From the NCBI GenBank assembly GCA_028023455.1, contig JAQFVV010000285.1:368501-432500 (forward strand): a stretch of 64,000 nucleotides of DNA. Reading direction: 5' to 3'. The DNA comes from Epiperipatus broadwayi. Taxonomy: Eukaryota; Onychophora; Udeonychophora; Euonychophora; Peripatidae. Positions 11,512 to 23,320 of the stretch are shown in pieces. The notes beneath the pieces are model-generated. The model had not been told where the DNA came from. It made no database searches and saw only the letters and a list, made by a program, of their open reading frames with translations. Within the stretch, counting starts at the first letter, position 1. Each line of letters begins with the position of its first letter. A program made the position numbers and the translations under genes.

Positions 11512-11598
11512 ATGGCGCAGGAAATCACACATGTTGTTAGATTCGGTGATTTACCAACAACAGAATATAATGCTGTGTCCTATTTGCAAGCTTTATAA
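11512..11598 (+). CDS. Possible first coding exon or short ORF (28 codons)
   Basis: An ATG in good start context (A at -3, G at +4) opens MAQEITHVVRFGDLPTTEYN and runs to a TAA at 11596-11598. The translation is compositionally balanced, unlike the K/N/I/F-rich noise frames around it, and it lies downstream of a CpG-richer block. I do not recognise the protein. A donor site inside the frame could make it a first exon (GTGTCC follows GCT at 11573), but that is not a good consensus. It may equally be a chance frame or a gene fragment. Confidence 0.25.
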   Translation: MAQEITHVVRFGDLPTTEYNAVSYLQAL

Positions 11599-11608
11599 CA
11601 TATATTAC

Positions 11609-11652
11609 TAAACCTAACCCTAAAACTAAAACTAACCCTAAAACTAACAGTA
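11609..11652 (+). repeat. Degenerate telomere-like CTAACCCTAAAA repeats
   Basis: Five imperfect units: AACCTAACCCTAAAAC, TAAAACTAACCCTAAAAC and TAAC. They resemble the complement of TTAGGG repeats, with variant units. It may be an interstitial telomere-like scar or a simple repeat. Confidence 0.5.
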
Positions 11653-11817
11653 ATAACTGTTACTTTTTATTTTAAATAAAAAATAGTCGTAATATATGTT
11701 TATCTGTTAATAAAAAAAAAAAGTAAAATGAAGACTAAGAAAATAAAAAATAGTCTAAGAATTTTTAATTTTTATTACGATTATTATTTTTTAAACAACA
11801 ACAACAACAACAAAAAA

Positions 11818-11911
11818 AGTCGTAACACAAGTAAAAAAATATCCGATAGAAAATTGATAAAAAAAAAGCCGTAACACAAGTAAAAAAATATACGATACAA
11901 AATTTATTTTT
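11818..11911 (+). repeat. Short tandem duplication (two units of about 50 bp)
   Basis: CGTAACACAAGTAAAAAAAT followed by ATCCGATA or ATACGATA occurs twice in succession, in an A-rich setting. Confidence 0.6.
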
Positions 11912-12856
11912 CTAATAAAAAAACATAAAAAAGACGTATCAAATAGTAATTTGTTTATTTTATTTTACATTTATTATTATCATTTAAATTGTATACGTTA
12001 ATAAAAAATAATATTTAAAAAAGACGATTTTGTTTTGTTTTTATTTTCACATTACAAAAAAGCACAGAAAAATTATTAAAATCAACAGCCCATGAATGTT
12101 CATATTTTATAGTTTTAGTGTGAAAACGCCACCATCCAATGGCATCTTTAGCTATAAGACAATCACCTTATTTTTAAAATTGTAATGAATAAATGTTAAC
12201 ATCTAATAAATCCATCTTCTTTTGTTTAATATATTCAAGAAAAATCCATGACTTTCTTGTAATTTTTGAGATATTTGGAACATTGCAATGGTGCTACTAT
12301 TCCTTTCAGTGTTTCTTCACTAATTAGTGGTTACCTATAATGTCAGTTTACTATACACATTTTTGAACAGAAATAGTAACTAATATTATTAATTTTAAAC
12401 CAATCAGAAGATTTCCCATGCAGACCTCATATAAATGTCATTTAAATTTGTAAGTAAAAACAAGCAAACAAATCTCTGATTGATTATCTCATAATACAAA
12501 GAAAGTGACAACATCACTGATTGCTAGATTATTTGGCATTGCAGAGTATACTTTTCTTTAGGTATTTCTGAAAAAAAAAAATAATTTTCAGTAATTTATA
12601 TATATAATTAAGCTTATTTATGTAACATATTTGTAAAATATTTATTTTGAACTATGTGATTACAATTAAATTTTATTTGAAAATATTTGTTTTTAAAAAT
12701 ACAAGTTGTAGAAAAATAATTACAATCAAATGGAGACAATTTTTACTGGCTAACTAGAATTACTTTCATAAAATACCAGTAAATAATTTTTTGTAAAATT
12801 TTAATAATAATAAGTTTCAGAAATATTACCAAATTCACAATATCCTCTATTTTGCT
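11912..12856. other. AT-rich sequence, no recognised feature
   Basis: Nothing recognised. Confidence 0.4.
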
Positions 12857-13180
12857 ATAATATCTTATGTAAATGCAATTTATCCACTATACTTTAAATA
12901 CTTTTAACTTTTATTGTGTATATATGCACACACTATCATATGTTTCAACTGTCCTGCAGTCTTCTTCAGAGCCCATTTTACTTTAATTTTATCTTATATA
13001 AATGCTTTTTACCCACTCTGCTTTGTAACTTTTTAGCAAAAAAATTAAAGTAAAATGAACTCTGAGGAAGACTGCAGTACAGTTGAAATGTAAAGTAGTG
13101 TATGCATATACATGCAATAAAAGGATTTTGCTAAAAAGTGCTCAAAATAGAATGGATAAATTGCATTTATAATAAGTTTC
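12857..13180. repeat. Palindromic repeat (family D) with a hammerhead-like core
   Basis: Inverted arms at about 12857-12995 and 13035-13180 share TTTATCCA, a TATTGTGTATATATGCA-like block, a TTGAAAC/GTTTCAA block and GACTGCAG. The + strand of the right arm has CTGAGGA (13062-13068) and GAAA (13085-13088), with AACTG/CAGTT pairing between them if one G is bulged. I could not find a convincing helix I partner, so the ribozyme identity is weak. The layout recalls Penelope-type terminal sequences. Confidence 0.5.
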
Positions 13181-14220
13181 ATTTTGAATTTTAAACATAT
13201 TTTATTTGTTTCAAGATTTATCAACCAAAATTTTTTTTTTTTTAAAAAATGGAATTGAAATAAGAAATATTTTATTTAATATTTTTTACAAATAGACAAT
13301 ATTATGATACAGTATAAAAAAGGAAAAAATAATTAAAATTGTCACTAGGATCTATCAAATAAGAATGGGAGAAGTTGGGCTCTAAATCAATTAAAATCTT
13401 GATATTGCTTTATAATTTTTAGAATATCTCAAAATATTCTAACATAGTGTAGATTTTGACAGATTAATAATGTTACATAATCAGTTTTACATATGCATGG
13501 TGATTTTATGCAGTAATTTTATTTGTTAACATTACAGTTAAATTTATTAACTTATATTTTTAAAAATAAACATATGCAAATAAAATCAAAGCACATGGTG
13601 TATTTTTTAATTTTAAATAATTATTGTGTAAAAATAATTAGAAATATTTAATAAACTACAAAAAATTGTATATTATTTTTACTTCAAAAATTTTCTTGAA
13701 GTAATCTCACAAATGCTGTAGAAATTAAATTACAGAGAAATAAAACAGAAACACTTTGGAGACTTTACTTTTTTTATAAAGAACAGGTTATAGGACTTGA
13801 TGTTTACCAAACTACCTAAAAATACTGACATTTTCCAGATTTTTTTTGAATTATTAAATTAATAATAGCTAGATCAAAGTTTTAATGTGTTTAAAACATA
13901 TGATAATAGCAGCTAAGATATCAGTAAAAGAGTAATATATAACAGTAGAACTACCATGCTATTTCTAAATTAATGGAACTGTAATAAAAAAAATTAATAT
14001 ATTAATAAATCTTGACACACATACATGTACATAGTTGTGTTTTTTTAATTCAGCATCTCTATTAAATAATGAGAAAATAAAAATATGATATACAGATATA
14101 TGTAGTTGTATTTTTATATTGGACTATTTCCATCATCTAATATGAGTATTGAATGTCTTTAGAAAAAATTAACTTTATTTAAATATTCCAAATACATTCA
14201 ACTATTAGTAATAGCACATC
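13181..14220. other. AT-rich sequence, no recognised feature
   Basis: Nothing recognised. Confidence 0.4.
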
Positions 14221-14300
14221 AAACAGGTTAGTATATGCATAACATTTTGGGAGATATTATTCTTCCCTCTTCTTCAGGTGTTGCTGGCCTGACTAGTGAC
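14221..14300 (-). mobile_element. Possible Penelope-type terminal fragment
   Basis: On the minus strand CTGAAGA (14271-14277) is followed by GGGA and TCCC, which can pair, and then AAAATGTT. This is close to the CTGANGA / hairpin / GAAA arrangement of Penelope termini, but the GAAA is mutated to AAAA. No open frame. Low-confidence relic. Confidence 0.3.
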
Positions 14301-14347
14301 AGTACAGGCATGGGATTTGGATCTGGGTCTGACACATGTCAAGCTCT

Positions 14348-14600
14348 AGAATATTATTCTTCCACTTTTTACTTATAATTAATCCTACTCCACTCGTACA
14401 TCTAATGTTTGTGCCTTTGTAATACAATGCCTTTGTAATACTATAAATGTCCACTTTTTAAATCAATTGTCTCTTCACCTATTTTTCTAATTTCACAAAG
14501 TCCAATAATGTCCCATTTAACATTAACCAGTTCTTCTTCCAATTTTTGAAATCTTCATTCACTTGAAACTGATCTGCAGTTGTAAGTACTTAATTAAAAT
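14348..14600 (-). mobile_element. RTE-clade LINE fragment: AP endonuclease domain
   Basis: Minus-strand translation gives ELVNVKWDIIGLCEIRK, then GEETIDLKSGH, then after a frame break GVGLIISKKWKNN. This matches the start of the RTE endonuclease: a WDIIGLSE-type strand with the catalytic Glu, an LKSGH strand and a GVGFLI-type strand. Only about 80 codons survive, with stops and frameshifts. The reverse transcriptase is absent, so this is a dead internal fragment. Its conservation with the four RT-bearing copies suggests the same LINE group. Confidence 0.7.
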
Positions 14601-15791
14601 GTCATCACAAAATGGAAGCATTGGCCTGCCACCAGGTTATTGATTGCACGTTTGTCCTTTGCCTTAGCTGGGGACTTTGCAGCCTTCTGGGATTAAGGGA
14701 CATAATTTATTTGTGGCTGTCATAATTATACATATTTATTAGAAAAAAAAAACATCATTCACACCCAACTGATTACAATTAAGCACTATCAGGCAATTGA
14801 AAAGAAATACCATGATGTTTTGGGATTTTAAAGTCAGAGGTAGATACATATTGGTGAACAGCTCACCCATGTTCATATACTAAGTCATAATTATTTATTT
14901 TATTTCAGATGCCAACTTTGCTCATACTTATCAATTGTGATGTTTTGGTGATGGTGACTCCCATTACCTTATAGTCGACCTTTTGGTATCACTAGAATGA
15001 AAAAAACCAACATGTAACAGGAATACAACCTGTACTATCCTATATAACCAGGTAATTACCATTACAATATGATATAAATTAAATATTTTGTATATATATT
15101 TAGTGTTAATAAAGGGTATCATAAATACATAGATATAAGTTGTAAGAAAAAAATATTTTCAGATATCCGAAGATACAATAAGTAAGTAATTAAGACATGG
15201 ATACTTATCACATGTATAAAACATTTATATATGATTTATATCTACCTATTATTCACATGAAGCATAAATTAATAAGCATAAATAATAAAATGTCTAGTTG
15301 AACCCAAAAAAAATCTTTATACAATATATATATATATTGTAACTAACAGGTTTATATAAAAGGTTAAAAAGTATATATAAAAGGAAAATATGATTAATAT
15401 TCTATTATTATTATTATTATTTAAGAAAATTATATAAAATACAGTTAATAAAGGGTTATGATTTGCATTAACTATGGATAAACAGCCTGATCAATGCATA
15501 ATGTGTTTATATTATAATAGATAAAATTATATTTATATATGCATGCACACAGTTATGCAAATTAACAAATATTAAATATATTTTTTTAAACGAACTTGAT
15601 ACAAATAAGTTGATATAAATTTTTAGCATATACTAAATATTTTAATTTATTCTTAATTTCAAACATGCCATTCAAAAAGTCATAAAAAAATGTATTCATG
15701 GGCTGCAGGTTACTCATCCCTGCTTCAAAATCATAAAGTAAATTAAAATATAATTTCTTACATTGTCTGATTAATTGTATATTCATACACA
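14601..15791. other. AT-rich sequence, no recognised feature
   Basis: A few (TA) and (TTA) runs, for example near 15330 and 15405. The 68-codon minus frame at 15586-15792 has no domain. Confidence 0.4.
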
Positions 15792-16500
15792 TAAGTTTTA
15801 AATATATCTAAAGAAGATATTACATAGGAAAACAGAAATGAAGTTGAGTTATTATATACATTTGTGTTTTATTTTTTAAAAAACCCCAGATATTATTCTT
15901 TAACAGAATTGAAGTTTATATGTTGGTTAGGTATAATCTCTAGTTTAATAAATGATTAGAAATAACTATAAATTTATTTAACAAAAATGGATAGTATCAA
16001 AGTTGTGAGTGCATAAATTTTCACACTTGTAAATCAAATTGTAATTTGGTATTGATAAATACTGAACAAATGATAAAGATAAGTGTAAGAGATTATTGTC
16101 TGAGTTACCTGAAGGAATGTTATTTAGGATAAAATGAGTTTTGAGATTTCAGTTATCATTTTTTTTCTTTCAGATGTCTTTATTCATTTATTTCAAGATC
16201 CTAGATTGAATGAAAGTTTTAAGTAGATCTAAAAAAGATATTACACTTGGGAATTAAGAGATTTAAATTTCGCTTATTCCATGTGCTTTTGTTTAATTAA
16301 AAGCAAACACATTAATCTTTATCTGAGTGAAAGTTTATACTTGAGCTAAAAATATTCTCTAATTTAATAAATCATCAGTTAATCTGCAGTTTAATAAATG
16401 ATTAATAAAAATCATTGCCGTGTATAGCTAAAGTAGTTGGTATCAAAGTTGTGAGTGGAAAAATTTTGACACTTGTAACTCAAAGCATAATAATTCCTAT
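15792..16500 (+). repeat. Diverged tandem duplication (two units, period about 430 bp)
   Basis: The units start at about 15792 and 16216. Shared blocks in order are AAGTTTTAA, a GATATTACA block, GTTTATA, TCTAATTTAATAAAT-like, TATCAAAGTTGTGAGTG, AATTTT and ACACTTGTAA. Substitutions and small indels are frequent, so the duplication is old. No coding capacity. Confidence 0.65.
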
Positions 16501-17717
16501 ATATTTGCATTTAACTAAATCAAATTAAAATTTTGTTCATATATATATATATCACTTTTTATATATGAAAGTTTGGAAAATAAGTGTATTTTTTAATTAT
16601 TGGGGTGTGTGACCATATATAAAATAAAATATTCGTGTAATGTAAACTGTATAAGATAAACAAAATTATTAAGAATGTGTAATTTATTAAAAACAATAAT
16701 TTGACATCTTCATTTTAAAATTTAAGATAAAAACTTTCTAATTTAACTTTAAAAAATAAATTCAGTTCTATCTGACTTTGTCATTTCTACATTCTGATCA
16801 TTCTCCTAGCTTTTCTAATAAAGTTGGAGAGAAATAAAATATAATAACTCATACATGAGTAAACACAATTTGATGAATGTGTAGCAAAAGTGTAAGATCT
16901 TTCAGATAAAAGGGCAAAAATGATTGCATTTAATATTTGGTAAAGATTAAAATCTTTAATTCTGTCAGAAATATATCAGATGTCTTAAAATAGAAAATAA
17001 CATTAGTATTTTTGATTTATTTATCTAAATTAATAATTTATAATTTAAATAATCATTTTACGTTAATAGCTACAAAAACTCAATTAAGTTGGATATGTTT
17101 TCAAATATATCATAAAAAATGATTAGTGGTAGAGTGATTGTAAGAATAGTTATAAACAATATCTTGCAACATAATATCAACTTTAATAAATATTTTTTTT
17201 TTACAGTATAAGCAAATGGTAATTATTTTTTTAATAGATTGCCCTATATTCATGTTTCATTAGTAACTTTATTAGCGGCTGTCTAAGTTTATACGCAGTA
17301 GATAATTGAATCGTTGTCTTAAGTAAACTTTTATTTATATTCAGTATATATAATAATGATACATTAACAAAATAAAAAAGGAATTTTTTTTAGGGGAGAG
17401 TAGGAAGAAAGCTAGCATTGTGTCAGGGTTTGAGAGAGACACATTTATAACCTTATCTTTCTCCAAGTATGATTATATAATCCGACAAAGACAAATTTTT
17501 CATTACCTTTCCCAATTTATTATTGACTTAAGCTTATTAATGATTGTGTTTGAATATGGTACAGTATAGATATTAGTCATACATAAAAGCACATCTAATG
17601 GATCACAAGGAAATTAAAATGAAATTAGTCACTTAAATGATGCTTAAAAGAAGTTTAGAAATGTTAGCAAGTAATGGTGAGAGTTCCACAGAATTTCAGT
17701 AAAGGAACATTATAATA
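16501..17717. other. AT-rich sequence, no recognised feature
   Basis: Nothing recognised. Confidence 0.4.
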
Positions 17718-17835
17718 TTCCACAGCATTAAGCTGTTGCACATGCGCTTTGGATTTTAACTATAAAATGAATGAATACTAACACTTCAAACACATGATAA
17801 AGTCTTTGGAAGGCAGAGTATGGACTTCATCTTTT
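17718..17835 (+). repeat. Single arm of palindromic repeat family F
   Basis: CACATGCGCTTTGGATT, ATAAAATGAATGAATACT and ACATGATAAAGTCTTTGG match the left arm of the inverted repeat at 58160-58447 in the same order. It is a solo copy. Confidence 0.6.
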
Positions 17836-18972
17836 ATTTCAACTTTTCTATGGTACATCAAACATGCTCTATTTTACTATAGAATGTTTATTTATTTAAA
17901 TGTACAATTAATTATTTACAGTTGAGATCTATTGATATTGATAACAATTCCATATCGATATCGGCTATCCAATAGAGATTCCTTCATTGTTTTTTGATTT
18001 TCCCCTTCAATATTGAGAAAACAACTGGAAAGTTTTTCCTTTTCCAATACTATTTTATTTACTGAAGTTAATTATTTAGTGTCAACTTTGGATATTTTTT
18101 AAAAAACATCTTTCAAATAAAAACAGCAAATGAGTAGATATTACTTTTAAAGCCAATCAGTTGATTGTAAGTGAAAGTTTTAATAATTTTTTTAATGATT
18201 TATTTTCTACGTACTAAATCGATATCCATTCACTGGATAATTATTGAAAGGTAACTAACCTACTATTAAATTATCTATTTAAAAATGTATTAAAGTTGAT
18301 AACAATAATGCACCCAATTATTTTACTTAGGATTTGGATTTGAATCCAGGCTAAGTAAATTTGGACGATTTTTTCAACAAGTTTATGATTTTTTTTTCAA
18401 AAAGCCAAACCATAGACAATAATTTTAACTATCAAATATTAATCTGTAAATGAGTATTTGGTTATTCTTAACTAGAGAGTAAAGCAAAGATAGAAATTGC
18501 TCAAGTTCACATATCTGACAATTTGTAATCCCGATAAGGGTTAAAGTATAATAAACTGTTTTTATGTGAGGAATTATTGGAAAATATTTGTTTTGAATGG
18601 GTATTTAAGACTTTTTGTCTTTTTATTACAAAATATCAACATTTTTTAATGATTTTCATCAGACAATCTATATTCATCTAAACAAAACTTCTAATGTCAT
18701 TAAGACTCATCAGTCACGTAAATAACAGTTGTGTTGAACACATTTCTCAATTAAATGATGTTCAGCTTCTGTTATGTCATCAAATTTTTCAAAAATTTAA
18801 ATATACTCGTTTTATCCTATTCCAGAAGAAAAGCTCATCCTTCACTAGAAGTTTAACTTTTGGCAACACATTTGATGGTAGTTTCAACAAGTAAGAAAAT
18901 TTGTTGCTAAAAAAGTAACTTCTTTTTTGCAAGAGAGCATTAATAGAAATTTAAACACTTATTTTTTTTTTA
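17836..18972. other. AT-rich sequence, one weak exon-like frame
   Basis: Mostly featureless. A 66-codon frame at 18694-18894 ends next to a GTAAGA donor-like site, but it has no supporting acceptor and no recognisable domain, so I do not call it. Confidence 0.35.
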
Positions 18973-19053
18973 AGTGTCATAGCATTGGCCGGGACGCGAA
19001 CCCGCAACCCGGGCAACTGCCTGCAAGTGCAAGGCAGTCGCGCTGAACTCTCG
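18973..19053 (-). mobile_element. tRNA-derived SINE
   Basis: On the minus strand: GAGAGTTCAGCGCGACTGCC, TTGCA..., CCCGGGTTGCGGGTTCGCGT, then CCCGGCCAATGCTATGACAC. It has an A-box-like start, a B-box GGGTTCGCGTCCC and the shared ATGCTATGACACTT end, then a T-run on the + strand (the A-tail). Missing the first bases of the acceptor stem. Confidence 0.75.
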
Positions 19054-19657
19054 CTTATTTTGAAAATAAAATTTCCACTAAAAACAATTATTTCCAGCTT
19101 GGGTTCAACACTCTCCATAATGTGAACCTAATATTTTTTTTTAGTCAAAAAATAAATACTTTATTTCATAAAATTTGAAGATGATAGTATTTTTAGCTGA
19201 GATTATGTTATACGATTAGAATATAAAAAAATACAAAAAGAAAGTTAGTTGGAGAACAACAATAAAATAAAAAAAAAACGAATTGAAAAAAAAAGCTTGT
19301 TAATGGTTCTTGATAACTGGATTATGAATTAATTAAAATTTCGTCAAGCAGATGTTTTTGTAGTAATTTTATTTTAAACAATCTCTGTGTTGTTTAATAA
19401 AGAAGTGATGGATTTAAGACTAAAGATTTTGAATCGATTTTTTATAAATTACAAAGAAGTCAATTTGATTAATTAATTGTAAATGCTAGGGTTAAATATG
19501 ACATTTGAGTACTTTAATATTGGTAATTTCTGAGCAAGTAACCTCATATCATACAATTAGGTATAAATGATAAATAAAAATATTAAATCATATATATATA
19601 TATAATTTAAATAGAAGAAACAATATATCGGAAAGAATAGCTTTCAGATGTGTTGCT

Positions 19658-19658
<1 letters not shown>
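19054..19658. other. AT-rich sequence, no recognised feature
   Basis: Nothing recognised apart from a short (TA) run. Confidence 0.4.
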
Positions 19659-19727
<69 letters not shown>

Positions 19728-19828
19728 CATCCATCCATCCATCCATCCATCCATCCATCCATCCATCTATCCATCCATCCATCCATCCATCCATCCATCC
19801 ATCCATCCATACATCCATCCATCCATCC

Positions 19829-19914
<86 letters not shown>

Positions 19915-19915
19915 G
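19659..19915 (+). repeat. (CTAT)n-(CCAT)n-(CTAT)n compound microsatellite
   Basis: About 17 CTAT units, then about 26 CCAT units (19727-19830) with a single CTAT and an ACAT variant, then about 21 CTAT units, followed by a short GT run. The SIYL/SIHP frames are repeat artefacts. Confidence 0.97.
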
Positions 19916-20554
19916 TGTGTGTGTGTATGTCTGTGTGTAACTGACCCGATATATATTATAAGCAAAATCAGCATAATAAAAGTGATAGGCATATATCAAT
20001 ACAAATAAAAATTTACTAGAAAAGGACAAAAAAAATTCAAAAAAAGATACATTTTAATTATGTATAATTTTTTAGATGCTTTAAATTTGTTATATTTTAT
20101 ACTTTGTCTAAATAGTTACTTTTTTTAAAGAAATATATACCAAACAAAAGACAGTTGTTTTTTTTAAGTATAAGATTGTAGAAAAAATTATTTTTAAAAA
20201 ATAAAAATCTTTAGAACTACTAAAAATGAATGAAAATTTAGATTTTACTTACATTATGTTGCATTTGAAAATATGATTTCTAAAACTTAAATCAGTACAA
20301 ATTAAAAAAGTTGTAGAATGAAATTTTGCTTTTCTTGGCTTTATTTGAGAATAGTTGTTGTCATTACGAAAGTATATATTTAGTAGAGCTCCACACTTTT
20401 GAGATAAATGTGTTTACATTTAGAAAAAAAAAATCCAGTATATTTTATTCATACTTATTAACTCTTGTTGAAGATTCATACCCGCAAGCGCACACACATA
20501 TATATAACATGACCAGCTTATAATGCGAGTATTAATTATAAGTTGAAATGTTTT
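19916..20554. other. AT-rich sequence, no recognised feature
   Basis: Nothing recognised beyond the short GT run that ends the array. Confidence 0.4.
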
Positions 20555-20648
20555 TTTGTTTATGTGTCAAAGTGTCGGCCGGGAAGCGAATCCCGGGACA
20601 ACTGCTTGTAAGGCAGCTGTGCTAATCACTCGGCCACCAACGCTTGAC
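20555..20648 (-). mobile_element. tRNA-derived SINE with perfect target-site duplication
   Basis: On the minus strand: AGCGTTGGTGGCCGAGTGAT, TAGCACAGCTGCC, TTACAAGCAG, CCCGGGATTCGCTTCCCGG, CCGACACTTTGACAC, then an A-rich tail. AAGTTGAAATGTTTT flanks it at 20540-20554 and about 20650-20664. That 15-bp direct repeat is the mark of LINE-mediated insertion. The A box (GTGGCCGAGTG) and B box (GATTCGCTTCC) are clear. Transcription would be by RNA polymerase III. Perfect flanks suggest a young insertion. Confidence 0.9.
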
Positions 20649-20910
20649 AAGTTGAAATGTTTTTAAAATAAAATGTGTCATTATGGCAAAACTAATGTAT
20701 TATCACACTCATATTTTCATATGATATATTTTCAACTACATGAAATTGCTGAATATTTATGCTAATTACATCTTATACTTTAATAGATTAAGCTAAGCTA
20801 ATCTTTTAAAATCCCAAATACAGTTTGTGTAAAGTTAATTTTAATATATTTGTCGAGCACACACTCTGTTCTGAGCTGATATATATATATATGTACATAC
20901 ATATATAAAT

Positions 20911-21010
20911 GAAATGTTACCCTGGTACATCCGTGTATAATTTTTTAAAATATATATATATAAACTGACGTTTCGACCAGGTCACAGTGATCGTCAATTG
21001 GGTAACAAAT
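20911..21010 (-). mobile_element. Penelope-type terminal sequence
   Basis: Outer inverted pair TGTTACCC (20915-20922) and GGGTAACA (21000-21007). Inside, in the same order as the Penelope fragment at 25047-25121, are CCGTGTA and CTGACGTTTC. On the minus strand this reads TTGACGA, a hairpin region, GAAA, CGTCAG, and further on ACACGG. The first core base is T instead of C, so it is a degenerate hammerhead-like terminus. It ends about 20-30 bp before an RTE copy. Confidence 0.5.
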
Positions 21011-21026
21011 ATTATAAAATAATTAA

Positions 21027-22378
21027 AGAGGCACTGTAAAATGTATAGAATACACATAATATTAATATTTAAAAAAGGTGATAAAGAAGATATTAGAAAT
21101 TACAGACCTATCAGCCTTTTATCAGTTTTATATAAAATTTTTACCAAGATAATTACAACTCGTCTACAGAGAACATTGGATTTCCACCAACCAAGAGAAC
21201 AAGCTGGATTTAAAAGTGGTTTTAGTACAGTAGATCATATTCAGGTACTGAGAGAAGTTATAGAAAGGACAAATGAATATGAGTTGTCATTATGTTTTGG
21301 ATTTGTAGATTATGAAAAGGCATTTGATTCTATAAACATTTATTCAGTGATTAAAGCATTGGATCATCAAGGTTTTGATCCAGGATATTGTCATATTTTA
21401 AAGAATATTTATAAAAATGCAACAGTAACAATTAGATTACATAATGATACTGGGAAAGTCAACATTGAGAAAGGTCTAAGTCAAGGTGACTCCATATCTC
21501 CAAAACTTTTACAGCAGTGCTGCAATAAGTATTTTGTAGATTAAAACGGAAAACTAAAGGAGTGAAAGTAAATGGAGATTATTTAAGTCATTTAGATTTC
21601 GCAGATGATGTAGTTGTTTTTGCAAATAATGCTTCAGAGCTGCAGGAAATGTTGCAGGAGTTATCAGATGAAAGTAAGAAAGTAGGACTAAAGATAAATC
21701 TTAAAAAGACTAAGGTAATGTTTAATCAATTTGCTCAAAATATGAAAATAAAGATTGATTATGATGAATTAGAAGAAGTTAACAGTTACAAATACCTTGG
21801 TCAGATTATTAATACAGATGAAAACATAATGGAGGAAATTAATCATAGAATTGGGCTTGGTGGGAGTGCTTTTGGTGGAAATGACTTGATACTGGAAGGA
21901 AATGTGCCTATGCGTTTGAAAAGGAAGGTTTTTAACAGATGTGTTTTACCAGTTCTTACTTATGGATCTGAGACTTGGACACTCAATAGAAGAGCAATAC
22001 AGAGACTTCAGACCACTCAAAGAAGTATGGAGAGATGTATGTTGGGAGTAACAAGAAGAGATTGAAAACACAATGTATGAGTAGGAGAACAAACAGATAT
22101 TTCTGACCTCATTGAAAAAATTAAAAGATTGAAGTGGAGTTGGGCTGGACATATTGCTAGAAGAGATGATAATAGATGGACAATTGAAATTTTAAACTGG
22201 ATTCCAAGAGATTGTAAAAGACCCAGAAAGAGACCACATGAGAGATGGATGGATGAAATAAGAAAGTGTGCAGGGGTGATGTGGAGAAGAGAAGCTAAAG
22301 ATCAGAGAAGATGGATTAAACTTGGAGGGGCCTTCATCCTGCAGTGGATTGATAATGATTGATAATGATGATGATGAC
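21027..22378 (+). mobile_element. RTE-clade LINE copy 1 (5'-truncated, broken RT)
   Basis: The translation begins in the RT finger region ([20 protein letters not shown]), then [20 protein letters not shown], motif A with FVDYEKAFDS, LSQGDSISPKL (motif B) and, after a frameshift near 21505, LDFADDVVVFA (motif C, FADD). The C-terminal zone has WAGHIARRDDNRW and CKRPRKRPHERWMDEIRK. A one-base loss relative to copy 4 causes the frameshift, and stops follow GVTRRD at 22064. The endonuclease is absent. The 3' end is a short GAT/TGA repeat, typical of RTE tails. Not functional. Confidence 0.9.
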
Positions 22379-23320
22379 ACATTTATATAAATAAAGTACA
22401 AGTATATTTAAACATTCTTTAGCATAGTAATTACTGATTAAATTGCTGAGAATATTTTCTTTATTTATTTGCATTGAAAAATAAATGTTGAGCGAATAAT
22501 AGTAATATATTTATTTTCTTTTAGTATAATAAATATCTAAAAGTATATGTTTTTTTTTTTTGTTAGCTAAGGTATCAGCGATAAATTAAACAAAAATTGG
22601 TAAAATTTCCACAAGTTTCAATTCATATTGTTGATTGATTGCACATCATATGTTTTATTTCTTCTAAATTTAATGGTCTTTTCTATATAACTATTTGTTT
22701 TATTTGCATACTAGTTAAATTCAATTATTTTAAGCTCCACGATAAAAAAACTTCAGACGCTAATTTTTATTTTATTTTAATAATAGTGAATAAAATATAT
22801 GATAGTGATATTTTATAGAGTATGACTGTACTTGTATTTATCTCAATTTATTTTAAATTGTACACCATTATTTCGTTCCCTATAATTTAAATTTTAAAAA
22901 TGTTCATCATTATTATTAAATAAGTCGCCATGCCATAGTAAATTTAGTTAGTCAAAAGAAGGTCTGTTAAAGAGGTCTGTTCTATTTTCACTTCGAAATT
23001 AAAGTTACTATTAATTTGACCATATTAACGTGGGCCAACTGGGGATAAAATTTATTTTATTGTCCTCATATCTATCATTAATATATATTATAATGGTATT
23101 TTGGTATTAGACTTGCTGTGATTGAAACTCGATCTAACAAACAAATCTATAAATAAACACCGAATTAAACACTTTTATAATATTTTTGATTCGATAAAGC
23201 TGTTACAGAAAATATTACTTTCACTGCTAATTTTACATTTTTAACTATGTTATAATGTCATCCAAGAATCCTGATATGACTAATCCATGTCACATATATA
23301 TGTCATCACCTTTTTTAAGT
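22379..23320. other. AT-rich sequence, no recognised feature
   Basis: Nothing recognised. Confidence 0.4.

Noticed and set aside
18694-18894. 66-codon frame ending next to a GTAAGA donor-like site
   Set aside because: A stop lies just upstream of its ATG, no acceptor fits, and no domain is visible; it remains a weak exon possibility.
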